From contig NZ_BAVZ01000008.1 of the NCBI RefSeq assembly GCF_000576305.1, forward strand, positions 1 through 64,000: DNA of 64,000 nucleotides, written 5' to 3'. Position numbers and translations under genes: made by a program. Below the pieces are notes generated by a model. The model had not been told where the DNA came from and did not search any database. It was given only the letters and a program-made list of their open reading frames with translations. Below, piece after piece: positions 19,963 to 28,546 of the stretch. Origin of the DNA: Paenibacillus pini JCM 16418. Lineage in GTDB: Bacteria > Bacillota > Bacilli > Paenibacillales > Paenibacillaceae. Every line of letters starts with the position of its first letter. The stretch's first letter is position 1.

Positions 19963-19993
19963 GCCTTCTCATCATGATGATGGGAGGGCTTTT
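19963..19993 (+). terminator. Terminator of the mhqED-like operon
   Basis: An 11-bp stem GCCTTCTCATC / GATGGGAGGGC (two G-T pairs) around ATGAT, then four T. Confidence 0.85.
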
Positions 19994-20121
19994 ATGCGTG
20001 ATATGAAAAAAGGGTGAATTACCCTTGAAAAATACCCCCAAAAAGGTACGGTACAATGTAATAGATTGAAAGAAAAGCCCAGTTTCGGATAGAGAAGAGG
20101 GCGAGTGGAGTGAGGAGAACT

Positions 20122-21522
20122 ATGAAGGAAGCTAACCTTAATACTGCGTCATTAGAATCAGATTCAGAAACCATCACGAATGCAGACACGCCGGTGCTGA
20201 ATTCGATCGGTCAAACCTTGCGTAATCATTTAACCGAACAGAGCAGCGCAGAGGCTGGACAACCTGCCAATCAACGCCGCTCCGTCAATATGGAAGATAT
20301 CGTCCGAGCACATCATGTGCTAAGGGAGGTCATTGTCCGCACACCGCTTCAGCGTGACGAGGTACTCTCCACGAAGTACCATTGTAATGTCTATCTTAAA
20401 CGTGAAGACTTACAGGTCGTCCGTTCTTTCAAAATTCGTGGTGCCTATAACATGATCCGGAGCTTGACACCAGAAGAATTGTCGAAGGGTATTGTGTGTG
20501 CCAGTGCAGGAAACCACGCCCAAGGCGTCGCCTTTTCCTGTAATGCGCTAAGTATTCACGGTAAAATCTACATGCCGAGTACGACGCCTAATCAAAAGGT
20601 GAAGCAAGTGAAGCGTTTTGGTGGGAGTAACATCGAGGTCGTTCTCATCGGCGATACGTATGATGATGCTTACGAGAATGCGATTAAAGATTGTCGAGAG
20701 AATGGACTCACCTTCATCCATCCTTTTGATCAACCTAAGATTATAGCGGGTAACGGCACCATTGCGATGGAAGTGATGGAGAGTTTAGATGCTCCGTTGG
20801 ATTATGTGTTTGTAACGATTGGTGGCGGTGGTCTAGCGGCTGGGGTCGGAACATACATCAAGACGGTTAGTCCTTCGACCCGAATTGTTGGTGTGGAACC
20901 CATGGGAGCAGCATCCATGAGCGAAGCGATTATGCGCAAGGAAGTCGTTACGTTGGATGAGATTGATAAGTTCATTGATGGTGCGGCTGTTAAAAGAGTG
21001 GGTGACATCACATATGACATCTGTTCACGTACGCTGGATGATGTGGTTAAGGTACCTGAAGGTAAAGCTTGTACAACGATTCTTGATCTATATAATGAGA
21101 ATGCGATTGTAGTAGAACCAGCAGGTGCTTTGTCTGTAGCAGCACTGGATTTGTATCGTGAGCAAATCATGGGCAAAAATGTAGTTTGCATCATTAGTGG
21201 TGGCAACAATGACATCGACCGCATGCAGGAGATTAAAGAGCGTTCGCTGATGTACGAAGGAATCAAGCATTATTTCTTAGTCAACTTCCCACAGCGCTCA
21301 GGTGCTTTACGCGAATTTCTGCAAGATGTACTTGGTCCTAACGATGACATCACAAACTTTGAATATACGAAAAAGCATAATAAAGAGAATGGCCCTGCCC
21401 TTGTTGGCATTGAGCTTAATTCGACGGATGATTATTTGCCGCTTATTGAACGGATGAATCGTAAAAATATTCAGTTTACTGAACTGAACAAGGATCAAAA
21501 TTTGTTTAATATGTTGCTCTAG
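20122..21522 (+). CDS. ilvA: Threonine ammonia-lyase (biosynthetic)
   Basis: IlvA deaminates threonine to 2-oxobutanoate, the first step towards isoleucine. The PLP lysine is in RSFKIRGAYN and the glycine-rich phosphate loop in TIGGGGLAAGVG, with ASAGNHAQGVA between. One ACT-like regulatory domain follows (HYFLVNFPQRSGALREFL to the end). The 466-aa protein has an N-terminal extension of about 55 polar residues before NMEDIVRAHHVL, absent from B. subtilis IlvA (about 422 aa). ATG 20122 follows GAGGAGAAC; the in-frame GTG at 20110 overlaps that site. Confidence 0.93.
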   Translation: MKEANLNTASLESDSETITNADTPVLNSIGQTLRNHLTEQSSAEAGQPANQRRSVNMEDIVRAHHVLREVIVRTPLQRDEVLSTKYHCNVYLKREDLQVVRSFKIRGAYNMIRSLTPEELSKGIVCASAGNHAQGVAFSCNALSIHGKIYMPSTTPNQKVKQVKRFGGSNIEVVLIGDTYDDAYENAIKDCRENGLTFIHPFDQPKIIAGNGTIAMEVMESLDAPLDYVFVTIGGGGLAAGVGTYIKTVSPSTRIVGVEPMGAASMSEAIMRKEVVTLDEIDKFIDGAAVKRVGDITYDICSRTLDDVVKVPEGKACTTILDLYNENAIVVEPAGALSVAALDLYREQIMGKNVVCIISGGNNDIDRMQEIKERSLMYEGIKHYFLVNFPQRSGALREFLQDVLGPNDDITNFEYTKKHNKENGPALVGIELNSTDDYLPLIERMNRKNIQFTELNKDQNLFNMLL

Positions 21523-21563
21523 TGTTCTCATTTAATGCCTTAGCATGACGAAGTTAGTTAAAG

Positions 21564-21602
21564 AAGAACCAGCGGGAGATCAGGTCCCGCTGGTTCTTTT
21601 TA
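21564..21602 (+). terminator. Terminator of ilvA
   Basis: A perfect 14-bp stem AAGAACCAGCGGGA / TCCCGCTGGTTCTT (21564-21598) is followed by T residues. Confidence 0.9.
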
Positions 21603-21669
21603 CATGTTACAAAGCAAGTATAGTCTGTTCAGAAAGCTGAATTTTAAAATGATAACGGATATACGTTTT

Positions 21670-22617
21670 TCAGTATTTCATTTGCTTAGGCAATACAGAC
21701 TTAGAGTATTTCTCAACCTCAGGTGTTAGCATATCGTTATTCTTAGCAAGTACATCCAAGAAGCCCTGTAGTTTCTTCAGGTAACTATTATTATCTATGC
21801 TGTTGTTATCAAGCACCTTTTGATATGCTGCCTTAGCCATGGCATCCATTTTGTTATGTTCATAATCAAAGAGAGGCGTATTGTTTAGGCCAGTGAATGT
21901 AATATTGAGATAATTATTGTACAGGCTCTGTACTTGCTTCGCACGGTTGGAAACGGGGAAGCTTTTCACAAATTTTTGCTGTGTAAGTGCACGGTTTGTG
22001 ACTTCAGACCAGCTAATCATAAGAGCCGCGTCATTACTGAATGGTTTATTCGTTTCTGTCGTCATTATATCGATGTAACTCTTGATATCAGCGGTTACGA
22101 AGGAACGGAACTTCTGATAGCGAGGGTAGTCCATGACCAGATAGAACATACCTTCAGAAGTTTGAAGTTGATATCCGCTATCTCGAGCTCCCTGCAATAA
22201 TGTACGGAGCTTCTTATCTTTCGTGCGGTTCATCAAAAAGGTCAAATCATATTTGTCTGTAGCGAGCTTCATCAGGGCTCTTTGATTTGCCTCAGAGATA
22301 ATCTTCTTATTCCATGCAGGCCTGGCAGCGAGCTGCGCATTCTCTAACTTCAATGTCATGATTGTCGCTTGCTGCAGCGTCACGCCGGAAATGTATTTCT
22401 CCATGTAGGACACGGCTTCAGCCAGCTTGTTCTGTTTCAATAGTTGAAGTGTGTGAGTATATATAGCATTCGCATGCTTCATTTCTGCAGACAACTGTGG
22501 TGTTTGGGTTAAAGTAGCAGACGGTGTTTTAGCGGCCTCAGCAACTCCTGAACCTGTTTGTATAGCTAGTGCAAGTACTAATGCTGCGGCTGTTGCTGTG
22601 GTTCCTTTAAAATTCAT
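21670..22617 (-). CDS. Secreted hypothetical protein, 315 aa
   Basis: The N-terminus is a clear signal peptide (MNFKGTTATAAALVLALAIQ, then an alanine-rich cleavage region near GVAEAAK). The mature part is helical and polar, rich in Lys, Gln and Asn, with no cysteine, lipobox or anchoring motif. I do not recognise the family. It faces ilvA, whose terminator lies between the two stops. AGGAGGA precedes the ATG at 22617. It is probably exported and free. Confidence 0.7.
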   Translation of the reverse strand: MNFKGTTATAAALVLALAIQTGSGVAEAAKTPSATLTQTPQLSAEMKHANAIYTHTLQLLKQNKLAEAVSYMEKYISGVTLQQATIMTLKLENAQLAARPAWNKKIISEANQRALMKLATDKYDLTFLMNRTKDKKLRTLLQGARDSGYQLQTSEGMFYLVMDYPRYQKFRSFVTADIKSYIDIMTTETNKPFSNDAALMISWSEVTNRALTQQKFVKSFPVSNRAKQVQSLYNNYLNITFTGLNNTPLFDYEHNKMDAMAKAAYQKVLDNNSIDNNSYLKKLQGFLDVLAKNNDMLTPEVEKYSKSVLPKQMKY

Positions 22618-22727
22618 GGTAAATCCTCCTATGTTTTGTTATAGGAATATATTACCCATTTGTTGTTTCGTAATTGTTTCAACTTGTTTCCGACTTGTAA
22701 ACTTTTACTTATATTTATATGCAAAAA

Positions 22728-22756
22728 AAGCCCCTAACACAGGAAGTGAGGGCTTT
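22728..22756 (-). terminator. Terminator after the DUF1129-like gene
   Basis: Read on the minus strand, AAAGCCC pairs with GGGGCTTT and is followed by a T run (AAAAAAA at 22723-22729 on the plus strand). Confidence 0.75.
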
Positions 22757-22782
22757 CTCTTGCTTAAAATATTTTACCTCGT

Positions 22783-23447
22783 TCATCTTCCACGCATGAA
22801 GATAAATTTCTGTCCCGCCAGTCCTATGATAAAGATGATTAGACTGACCCATGGAGACAAGGTGAACACAGGTAGAATATTACGTAGGGAGTATCCAATG
22901 CCCATAATAACGACCAACACTAATATGTAAGCTCCAATAGCCTTGAGGTCGATTTTGGTTTTAGAACTACCTTCGTCTGTCTGCATACGATTAATCGATT
23001 TCATCAGAACCTCAACGAGTAGAATCGATCCAAGAGCGATCATAATGATCGTCAGAAGACTAATTCGATTCAAAGATGCACCTGTATAACCGCTCCAACT
23101 AGCAACAAATCCAACCAACGCTTCGATTAAAAATAACCACGTAAGCGCGATCCAAGCATCATAATGTAATATTTCAGACCTTCTACAGGTTTCACAGCAG
23201 GAAGTTCAGCTGTTATTTGCTCAGCTAATGTTGAACTATCTCTACCTATCCACTGTGCAGCAGTTTTTCCTTCAGATTGCCCTTGTATGACGTCATGGGT
23301 CAGCTCTAACAGCCGCTTCTCAGCGACAGACTGCTGTACTCTACTACTTCGTACGAACACAATGACATCTTCTACGTATTCTTTATTACCTGGTGTTAAT
23401 TGTTCGCGTAGCTTGTTGTTTTCTTTAATCATATCTCTAGTTGTCAT
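22783..23447 (-). CDS. DUF1129-like membrane protein, frameshifted near 23160
   Basis: The N-terminal cytoplasmic half starts MTTRDMIKENNKLREQLTPG at ATG 23447, with GGAGGAG just upstream. It reads to KYYIM and then leaves frame. Restoring one base near 23160 gives KYYIMDAWIALTWLFLIEAL and a C-terminal half with about four hydrophobic segments, ending FIIGLAGQKFIFMRGR. Rejoined it is about 221 aa, fitting the DUF1129 layout of a soluble N-terminus and membrane C-terminus. Function unknown; the family assignment is tentative. Confidence 0.7.
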
Positions 23448-23533
23448 GTCCGCTCCTCCGTATACTTCCAGTATAGGAATAGCCATTCTCGTTTGCAAGC
23501 CAATTGAACAAATTGAAGAATGGCGGGGCTAAG

Positions 23534-23656
23534 TTACTCTTTATAAAATAACTGTTCGTAATGCATAGCCACATAAATCACAGCAAGCACAACGCACAAA
23601 ATTAGCAGTGTTGGTATCGGATATTGCTGAATCCAATTTCGGATGTGCTCCCACAT
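23534..23656 (-). CDS. Small membrane protein, 40 aa
   Basis: A 40-codon frame starts at ATG 23656, preceded by AAGAAGG at about 8 nt spacing. It begins MWEHIRNWIQQYPIPT, followed by one hydrophobic segment (LLILCVVLAVIYVAM) and the tail HYEQLFYKE. This is a typical single-pass small membrane protein. It lies upstream of the DUF1129-like gene on the same strand and may be cotranscribed. I do not recognise a family. Confidence 0.55.
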   Translation of the reverse strand: MWEHIRNWIQQYPIPTLLILCVVLAVIYVAMHYEQLFYKE

Positions 23657-23783
23657 GCTTTAAACCTTCTTTCCGTATGAGTTGACATGGCAATCCTGTT
23701 TAATAGATGGCACTAGTGTTGCCTGGTATTTATTTTCCATACGGATAGACTTCTAATTGACAGTACCTTCGGAGCAATGATAA

Positions 23784-23814
23784 GATAAGTTTACTAATTC
23801 ACATTAAACTTATC
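23784..23814. promoter_or_regulatory. 10-bp inverted repeat upstream of the hydrolase gene
   Basis: GATAAGTTTA (23784-23793) and TAAACTTATC (23805-23814) are exact inverted copies, 11 bp apart, with no T run. The arrangement suggests a dimeric repressor site or a hairpin in the 5' leader of the following gene. Confidence 0.35.
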
Positions 23815-23901
23815 GGAATTATTTAAATTAGAAATTTGGGGAATCGCCTCACATTTAATTGCATTCATAATTCATTGCGAATGAACAAGGGGGACTGAGC
23901 T

Positions 23902-24732
23902 ATGGAGCGGCAAATTAATATTAAACATGAGCAAGAAGAGCTTGCGGCCAGCATTCATTATCCGTTAAAGCCTGCGAATAAAGAAGGACGGAGCAAGGAG
24001 CGGGTACCTCTTGTTATTATCTGTCATGGATTCGTCGGCAGTCGCATTGGTGTAGATCGTTTGTTTGTGAAAACTGCGCGTGACCTAGCTCAGGAAGGAT
24101 ATATGGTTCTTCGTTTTGATTACGCAGGTTGCGGTGAAAGCAGCGGCAGCTATGGTAGTGAAGGCTTCGAATCCATGATTAATCAGACTCGCTCGGTTCT
24201 TAACTATGCACTTAGCTGCACGGATGTAGATCCGACCAGCGTAACCCTCATTGGACATAGCCTTGGAGGTGCCGTAGCGATTATGACTGCCGTGCGTGAT
24301 CGAAGAGTGAAGAATCTAATATTGTGGTCTTCCGTAGGCTACCCGCTAAATGATATTGTCAAAATCACGGGTAGAGACGTGTACGATTCCTCGATTAAAT
24401 CCGGAACAGGCGACTATCTCGGCTATGAAATTGCTCCGAATTTCTTTGAATCTCTCGCTCAATTTCAGCCCTTCCAAGAAGCAGGGAAATTTAGTGGTAA
24501 TGTACTCATCGTTCACGGAACATCCGATGATTCAATACCCGTCGACTATGCCTTTTTATATCAGAAGGTGTTCTGGATGAGATCGGAAGGTAGATGCGAT
24601 AAAGAAATTATTTTTCAGGCAAATCACACGTATTCCTCGGCATTGCATCGCAACCAGCTCATCCATAGCACAAAAGAATGGCTGAATAACCAAGAGAACG
24701 TTCAGCAGGAATGGCAGCATTGGATGATTTAA
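23902..24732 (+). CDS. Alpha/beta hydrolase, esterase-like
   Basis: The 276-aa protein has the hydrolase pattern ICHGFVGSR (oxyanion region), LRFDYAGCGESSGS, the nucleophile serine in LIGHSLGGAVAI, an Asp in IVHGTSDDSIPVDYA and His in QANHTYSS. This resembles feruloyl/cinnamoyl-esterase-like cytoplasmic hydrolases; the substrate cannot be read from sequence. The ATG follows AAGGGGGAC. It has no signal peptide. Confidence 0.82.
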   Translation: MERQINIKHEQEELAASIHYPLKPANKEGRSKERVPLVIICHGFVGSRIGVDRLFVKTARDLAQEGYMVLRFDYAGCGESSGSYGSEGFESMINQTRSVLNYALSCTDVDPTSVTLIGHSLGGAVAIMTAVRDRRVKNLILWSSVGYPLNDIVKITGRDVYDSSIKSGTGDYLGYEIAPNFFESLAQFQPFQEAGKFSGNVLIVHGTSDDSIPVDYAFLYQKVFWMRSEGRCDKEIIFQANHTYSSALHRNQLIHSTKEWLNNQENVQQEWQHWMI

Positions 24733-24834
24733 TGTACGTTTCTCTTTAGCCTGGTGGGTAGATCATTGGAATTTTGTCTGCATACAGGGTAAAATATAGG
24801 TGTAACGCATCCTGGCGTGTGGAGGTTGATATCG

Positions 24835-25617
24835 ATGACTATACCGGCATTATTTGTAGCGCACGGCTCACCCATGCTCGCATTAGAGAATAATGAATAT
24901 ACCGAGTTTCTAGACTCATTGAGTAGTAAACTACCCGTACCTAAAGCAATTGTTGTTTTCTCTGCACATTGGGACAGTCCCGATCAGATGATGACAGTTG
25001 ATGAAACGCATGAGACGATGCATGATTTCTATGGTTTCCCAGAGGAGATGTATAAGCTTCGCTATTCGGCACCCGGATCGGCTAAACTCAATCAACGAAT
25101 TGCTGAGTTGTTTGAAGCAGGGAATTTGAAGTATCAGCCAAGTGTAGGACGTGGACTTGATCATGGTGTGTGGGTCATTCTACAGAAAATGTATCCTGAA
25201 GCGAATATACCTGTGGTCGAACTGTCCGTAGATTCCCGTCGTTCCCCTGCGGAGCAGTATGCGATTGGTTCTATGCTTAGCGAGCTCCGTAAAGAGGATA
25301 TCCTCGTGATCGGTAGCGGTGGACTTGTTCATAACTTGCGTATGCTTAGTCAATCTGAGGAAACGGACGAGTGGGCACTTTCATTTGACGAATGGATTGC
25401 TAAACAGCTTGAGCAGTGGAATACGAAAGAGCTGTTTCTATATGATAAAAAAGCACCACATGCAGTTGAAGCTGTGCCCTCTTATGGCATTGAACACTTT
25501 ATTCCCTTGTTCTACGCGATGGGTGCAGCAGATGATGAACGTAAGTCACAGCGGCTCTTTCAGGATTACCAGTATGGTAATCTGAGTCTGAATTGCTGGA
25601 TGTTTGGCGGTTCCTAA
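24835..25617 (+). CDS. DODA-type (LigB-like) extradiol dioxygenase
   Basis: This 260-aa protein belongs to the class III extradiol ring-cleavage family that includes 4,5-DOPA dioxygenase and E. coli YgiD. Metal-ligand histidines are in LFVAHGSPML and FSAHWDSPD. Further family sequences are RGLDHGVWVIL and IGSGGLVHNLR. ATG 24835 is chosen because TGGAGGTTGAT precedes it. The natural substrate is unknown. Catechol-type chemistry fits the nearby mhqED-like and DoxX genes. Confidence 0.88.
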   Translation: MTIPALFVAHGSPMLALENNEYTEFLDSLSSKLPVPKAIVVFSAHWDSPDQMMTVDETHETMHDFYGFPEEMYKLRYSAPGSAKLNQRIAELFEAGNLKYQPSVGRGLDHGVWVILQKMYPEANIPVVELSVDSRRSPAEQYAIGSMLSELRKEDILVIGSGGLVHNLRMLSQSEETDEWALSFDEWIAKQLEQWNTKELFLYDKKAPHAVEAVPSYGIEHFIPLFYAMGAADDERKSQRLFQDYQYGNLSLNCWMFGGS

Positions 25618-25666
25618 GCTTAGGCTTAGGCATGCTGAGCCATACTTAAATACATGATAATTAAGA

Positions 25667-25705
25667 AAGAGCAGCTCTTGAATTCTCAAGTGCTGCTCTT
25701 CTTTG
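25667..25705 (+). terminator. Terminator of the dioxygenase gene
   Basis: AAGAGCAGC / GCTGCTCTT with an inner CTTGA/TCAAG forms a long stem (25667-25700), then CTTT. Confidence 0.85.
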
Positions 25706-25766
25706 TATAGGTTGATGATGACATGTGTGAATGATAGATTAATCATGTTAAGCTTTAAATTTTTGA

Positions 25767-26312
25767 TTATGCCGCGCCCTTAGTATGATGCTTCATATTG
25801 TTGTGGGGAGCAGGTGCTGGTGTATGTCCGTTATCCTTCTTATGGAAGAGTTTGCGAACATAAGGCATAACCCAGAAGTCGAGTCCGATGCGTCCAGCAT
25901 TAGCAGCAGCGACGACGATGAACATTTCAAGAATCAGCATTTGTGCGTTCGTGCTGACAGTGCCCGAGAAGAGGAACGCAGTATTCATGACCATTCCCAT
26001 GAGTGCGGCGAAGGTAGTGAATGTACCTAGGATTAGCCCCAGACCAACGAGTGTTTCACCCAGTGGAATTAATACGTTGAAGAATTTCACACCCGGCATG
26101 GCTGCGTGTTCTAGAAATGCTGCCCACCAGCCTTGTACGGCAGGATGTTCACCTGTACTTTTAGCAATTGCCCCTTGTAAGAAGCCTCCAGCGTCGAATC
26201 CGCCAGTTAATTTTTCAATACCACCCTTGATCCAGGTAAATCCAAGATAAATGCGGACGATCGTGAGGAGATAGCAAGCTACTTTGTTTGTTCTCAGCCA
26301 ATTGTTAAACAT
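25767..26312 (-). CDS. DoxX family membrane protein
   Basis: The 181-aa protein has four hydrophobic segments and DoxX features: RIYLGFTWIKGGIEKL near the N-terminus, PLGETLVGLGLILG in the middle and AGRIGLDFW late. The C-terminal tail is polar and His/Pro-rich (HTPAPAPHNNMKHH). DoxX proteins are linked to quinone and thiol-oxidative stress; MhqP of B. subtilis is one. The minus-strand ATG at 26312 is chosen for AGGAG 8 nt before it. The promoter carries Rex- and Fnr-like sites. Confidence 0.85.
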   Translation of the reverse strand: MFNNWLRTNKVACYLLTIVRIYLGFTWIKGGIEKLTGGFDAGGFLQGAIAKSTGEHPAVQGWWAAFLEHAAMPGVKFFNVLIPLGETLVGLGLILGTFTTFAALMGMVMNTAFLFSGTVSTNAQMLILEMFIVVAAANAGRIGLDFWVMPYVRKLFHKKDNGHTPAPAPHNNMKHHTKGAA

Positions 26313-26386
26313 ATGAATCACTCCTGTTTCTAATGTATGATTTGTTCAGTTGCTGTTGTTGAATGATGATCATCTTTGATGTCTTT

Positions 26387-26429
26387 ATTATATGTGAAAC
26401 TTTTCACAAAAGGTGTGATATATATCACA
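26387..26429 (-). promoter_or_regulatory. doxX promoter with Rex-like and Fnr/Crp-like boxes
   Basis: On the minus strand the -10 TATAAT is at 26392-26387, so transcription starts near 26380. TGTGAAAAGTTTCACA (26408-26393) lies between -10 and -35; with flanks it reads TTGTGAAAAGTTTCACAT, close to the Rex consensus TTGTGAAWWWWTTCACAA. The perfect palindrome TGTGATATATATCACA (26414-26429) has the Fnr/Crp form TGTGA-N6-TCACA and is centred about 41.5 bp upstream of the start, the classic activator position. The two sites are 21 bp apart. Confidence 0.6.
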
Positions 26430-26577
26430 TTCCACAATTTAAATTAAATATTATTTTTAAAGTTCTTGAAATGAAGGTGAAAATAGGGCTAAACAAAGTC
26501 AAACCACAGACAAATCATTGGTTTTATGATTAAATGGTAAGAAAATGGAATGTTTTAGGGAATGAGGGGACGTAGCG

Positions 26578-27678
26578 ATGAGTGAACGGGGTAAACAAGA
26601 GAAGCATTATCCTTGGAAAAGAAGCTTGATGTGCATGATGCTGAGTTCTGTATTACTAGCTTCATGCGGAATAGCCAAGGATAAAGAGATTCAGGCTCCT
26701 ATTTCTGAGGATAAAGCATCTGAAGAGAACCCACCTACAAATGAGCCTGTTCCACAAGTACCTGAAACGACGCATGATACAGCCCCTCTCACGGGAGAAC
26801 CGCTGGACAAGCCTTCTAATCTAAGGCCCCTAGCCGTTATGGTGAATAATGCACCACAAGCGAGGCCTCAGTCTGGCCTGACGCAGGCAGACATTGTATA
26901 TGAAGTGTTGGCTGAAGGAGGAATTACTCGGCTAGTAGCTATATTCCAAAGCAAAGGTACGACGGAGAAGTTAGGGCCTATTCGTAGCATCCGTCCTTAT
27001 CTCATTGATATTGGGGAAAGCTATGGCGGTGTGCTAGTGCATGCGGGTGGTAGTAATGATGCTTATGCTATTTTGCAGCAACAGCACAAAGAGGATCTGG
27101 ATGAAATTAGCAACGCAGGTGCTTATTTTGTGAGAGATAAGAGCCGAAAAGCACCCCATAATTTATATTCGGATGCTGATAGGCTGCGTGCTGGTGCGGA
27201 CAAGCGTAATTATAAGAAGGAAGTTCCCATACCGAAGTATACTTTTCGGACGGAAGATGAACTACCTTCAGGGGATGATGCTTCAAGCGTAGATATAACC
27301 TTTTTGCTCAAAAATTATAAAGTTACCTATGCTTACGATGCTGCAAGTAAACAATATCAGCGTTCTATTAATGGTAAGAGTCATATCGACTTAAATACGG
27401 GGCAACAATTATCTGCGGCCAATGTAGTAGTACTTGGTGCAAAGCATAAAACACTTGATGATGTTGGTAGATTATCGGTAGATGTGACTTCCGGGGGGGA
27501 AGCTATTTTATTCCAGCGGGGCAAGATGATTAAAGGGCAGTGGGTCCGTACGAAGAACGAGGCAATTCGTTTTGTTAAGGATGGCCAGGAGGTCCCTTTC
27601 TATCCCGGAACGACGTATTTCAACATCGTCCCGAATGCACCATCCTTTAGTAGTCATGTGAATATTACCTCGCCTTAA
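26578..27678 (+). CDS. DUF3048 lipoprotein, YerB-like
   Basis: The N-terminus is basic, then hydrophobic, then has the lipobox LLASC (Cys near residue 30), followed by a Pro/Glu/Thr-rich linker of about 45 residues. The DUF3048 domain begins LRPLAVMVNNAPQARPQSGL and contains YEVLAEGGITRL, GPIRSIRPYLID and HAGGSNDAY. The last part (GGEAILFQRGKMIKGQW) is the C-terminal half of the family. It should be anchored on the outer face of the membrane; function is unknown. ATG 26578. The protein is 366 aa. Confidence 0.88.
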   Translation: MSERGKQEKHYPWKRSLMCMMLSSVLLASCGIAKDKEIQAPISEDKASEENPPTNEPVPQVPETTHDTAPLTGEPLDKPSNLRPLAVMVNNAPQARPQSGLTQADIVYEVLAEGGITRLVAIFQSKGTTEKLGPIRSIRPYLIDIGESYGGVLVHAGGSNDAYAILQQQHKEDLDEISNAGAYFVRDKSRKAPHNLYSDADRLRAGADKRNYKKEVPIPKYTFRTEDELPSGDDASSVDITFLLKNYKVTYAYDAASKQYQRSINGKSHIDLNTGQQLSAANVVVLGAKHKTLDDVGRLSVDVTSGGEAILFQRGKMIKGQWVRTKNEAIRFVKDGQEVPFYPGTTYFNIVPNAPSFSSHVNITSP

Positions 27679-27694
27679 GGGTGGGGTGTTTTTT
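27667..27694 (+). terminator. Terminator overlapping the DUF3048 stop codon
   Basis: ACCTCGCC (27667-27674) pairs with GGTGGGGT (27680-27687), with wobble pairs, then GTTTTTT. The left arm is part of the coding sequence. Confidence 0.65.
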
Positions 27695-27788
27695 GTTGGA
27701 AAAGAGGCGTTAGAATCAGAAAATATTTAAGTAATTGGATAATTCTGTAGACATTGGGTAAGTTTAAGGGTTAAATCCTGCAAATGCC

Positions 27789-27850
27789 TTTACATTCTGT
27801 TAAAAATGAAAGCTAGTAAACTTTACAAAAGGTATTGCGGTTGATAAGAT
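27789..27850 (+). promoter_or_regulatory. Possible PhoP boxes and -10 before the DUF47-pit operon
   Basis: TTTACA (27789-27794), TTAAAA (27800-27805) and TTTACA (27822-27827) lie in 11-bp phase with one poor position, as in PhoP-binding TTAACA repeats. A -10-like TAAGAT is at 27845-27850. PhoP control would fit a phosphate transporter, but the repeats are imperfect. Confidence 0.35.
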
Positions 27851-27914
27851 AACAAGGGTTGTCATTATGATGTTTTGCTGCGTTCAGGGCAATATTTAGT
27901 AAAGGGGTTATCGT

Positions 27915-28529
27915 ATGAGATTGAAGAAAAAGGACATATTTTTTGAGACACTGGAGAATATGGCCGATACGATTGTGCAAGCAGCTGATTACTTCGCTAA
28001 GCATGTAGCCAATCTACAAGATGTGCTTCTTTTTGCTGATGAAATGAAGAAGTATGAATCGAAGTGTGACGAATTTACACACACCATTATTATCGAACTC
28101 AACAAAACGTTTATAACGCCTATTGAGCGAGACGATATCATGGAACTGACAACCAGCATGGATGATGTAATGGATGGCCTAGAAGCTACCGCTTCCCGCT
28201 TCTATATGTATCATGTTCCAGATCCAGACGAATATGTTATTCAGTTTGCTGAGATTTTACGCCAATGTGCGTATGAGATTCAAAAGGCTATTCACCTTCT
28301 ATCTCAGAAGAAGCTGCTTGCGATTCGCGAGTACACTATTCGTTTGAATGATCTCGAGAATCAAGCTGATGAGCTCCTCCGTATCTGTATCAAGGAACTG
28401 TTTGCTAAAATATCAGATCCAATTGAGCTAATTAAACGTAAAGAGATTTATGAACGCCTGGAAACAACGACCGATACATGTGAAGATGTGGCCAACAGGC
28501 TGGAATCGATTATTATGAGTAATTCATAA
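27915..28529 (+). CDS. DUF47 (PhoU-like) Pit accessory protein
   Basis: The 204-aa all-helical protein is of the DUF47/TIGR00153 family. It starts MRLKKKDIFFETLENMADTI and has KCDEFTHTIIIELNKTFITP and the acidic run MDDVMDGLEA, a probable metal-binding helix as in PhoU. Members are encoded next to PiT phosphate transporters and are thought to modulate them. ATG 27915 follows AAAGGGG. The pit gene begins 17 nt after the stop. The B. subtilis counterpart is YkaA. Confidence 0.9.
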   Translation: MRLKKKDIFFETLENMADTIVQAADYFAKHVANLQDVLLFADEMKKYESKCDEFTHTIIIELNKTFITPIERDDIMELTTSMDDVMDGLEATASRFYMYHVPDPDEYVIQFAEILRQCAYEIQKAIHLLSQKKLLAIREYTIRLNDLENQADELLRICIKELFAKISDPIELIKRKEIYERLETTTDTCEDVANRLESIIMSNS

Positions 28530-28546
28530 GGGGCCTACAAAAAGAC

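Noticed and set aside
20802..21266. 154-codon minus-strand frame inside ilvA
   Set aside because: Antisense to the conserved PLP domain; composition reflects the complementary codon pattern only.
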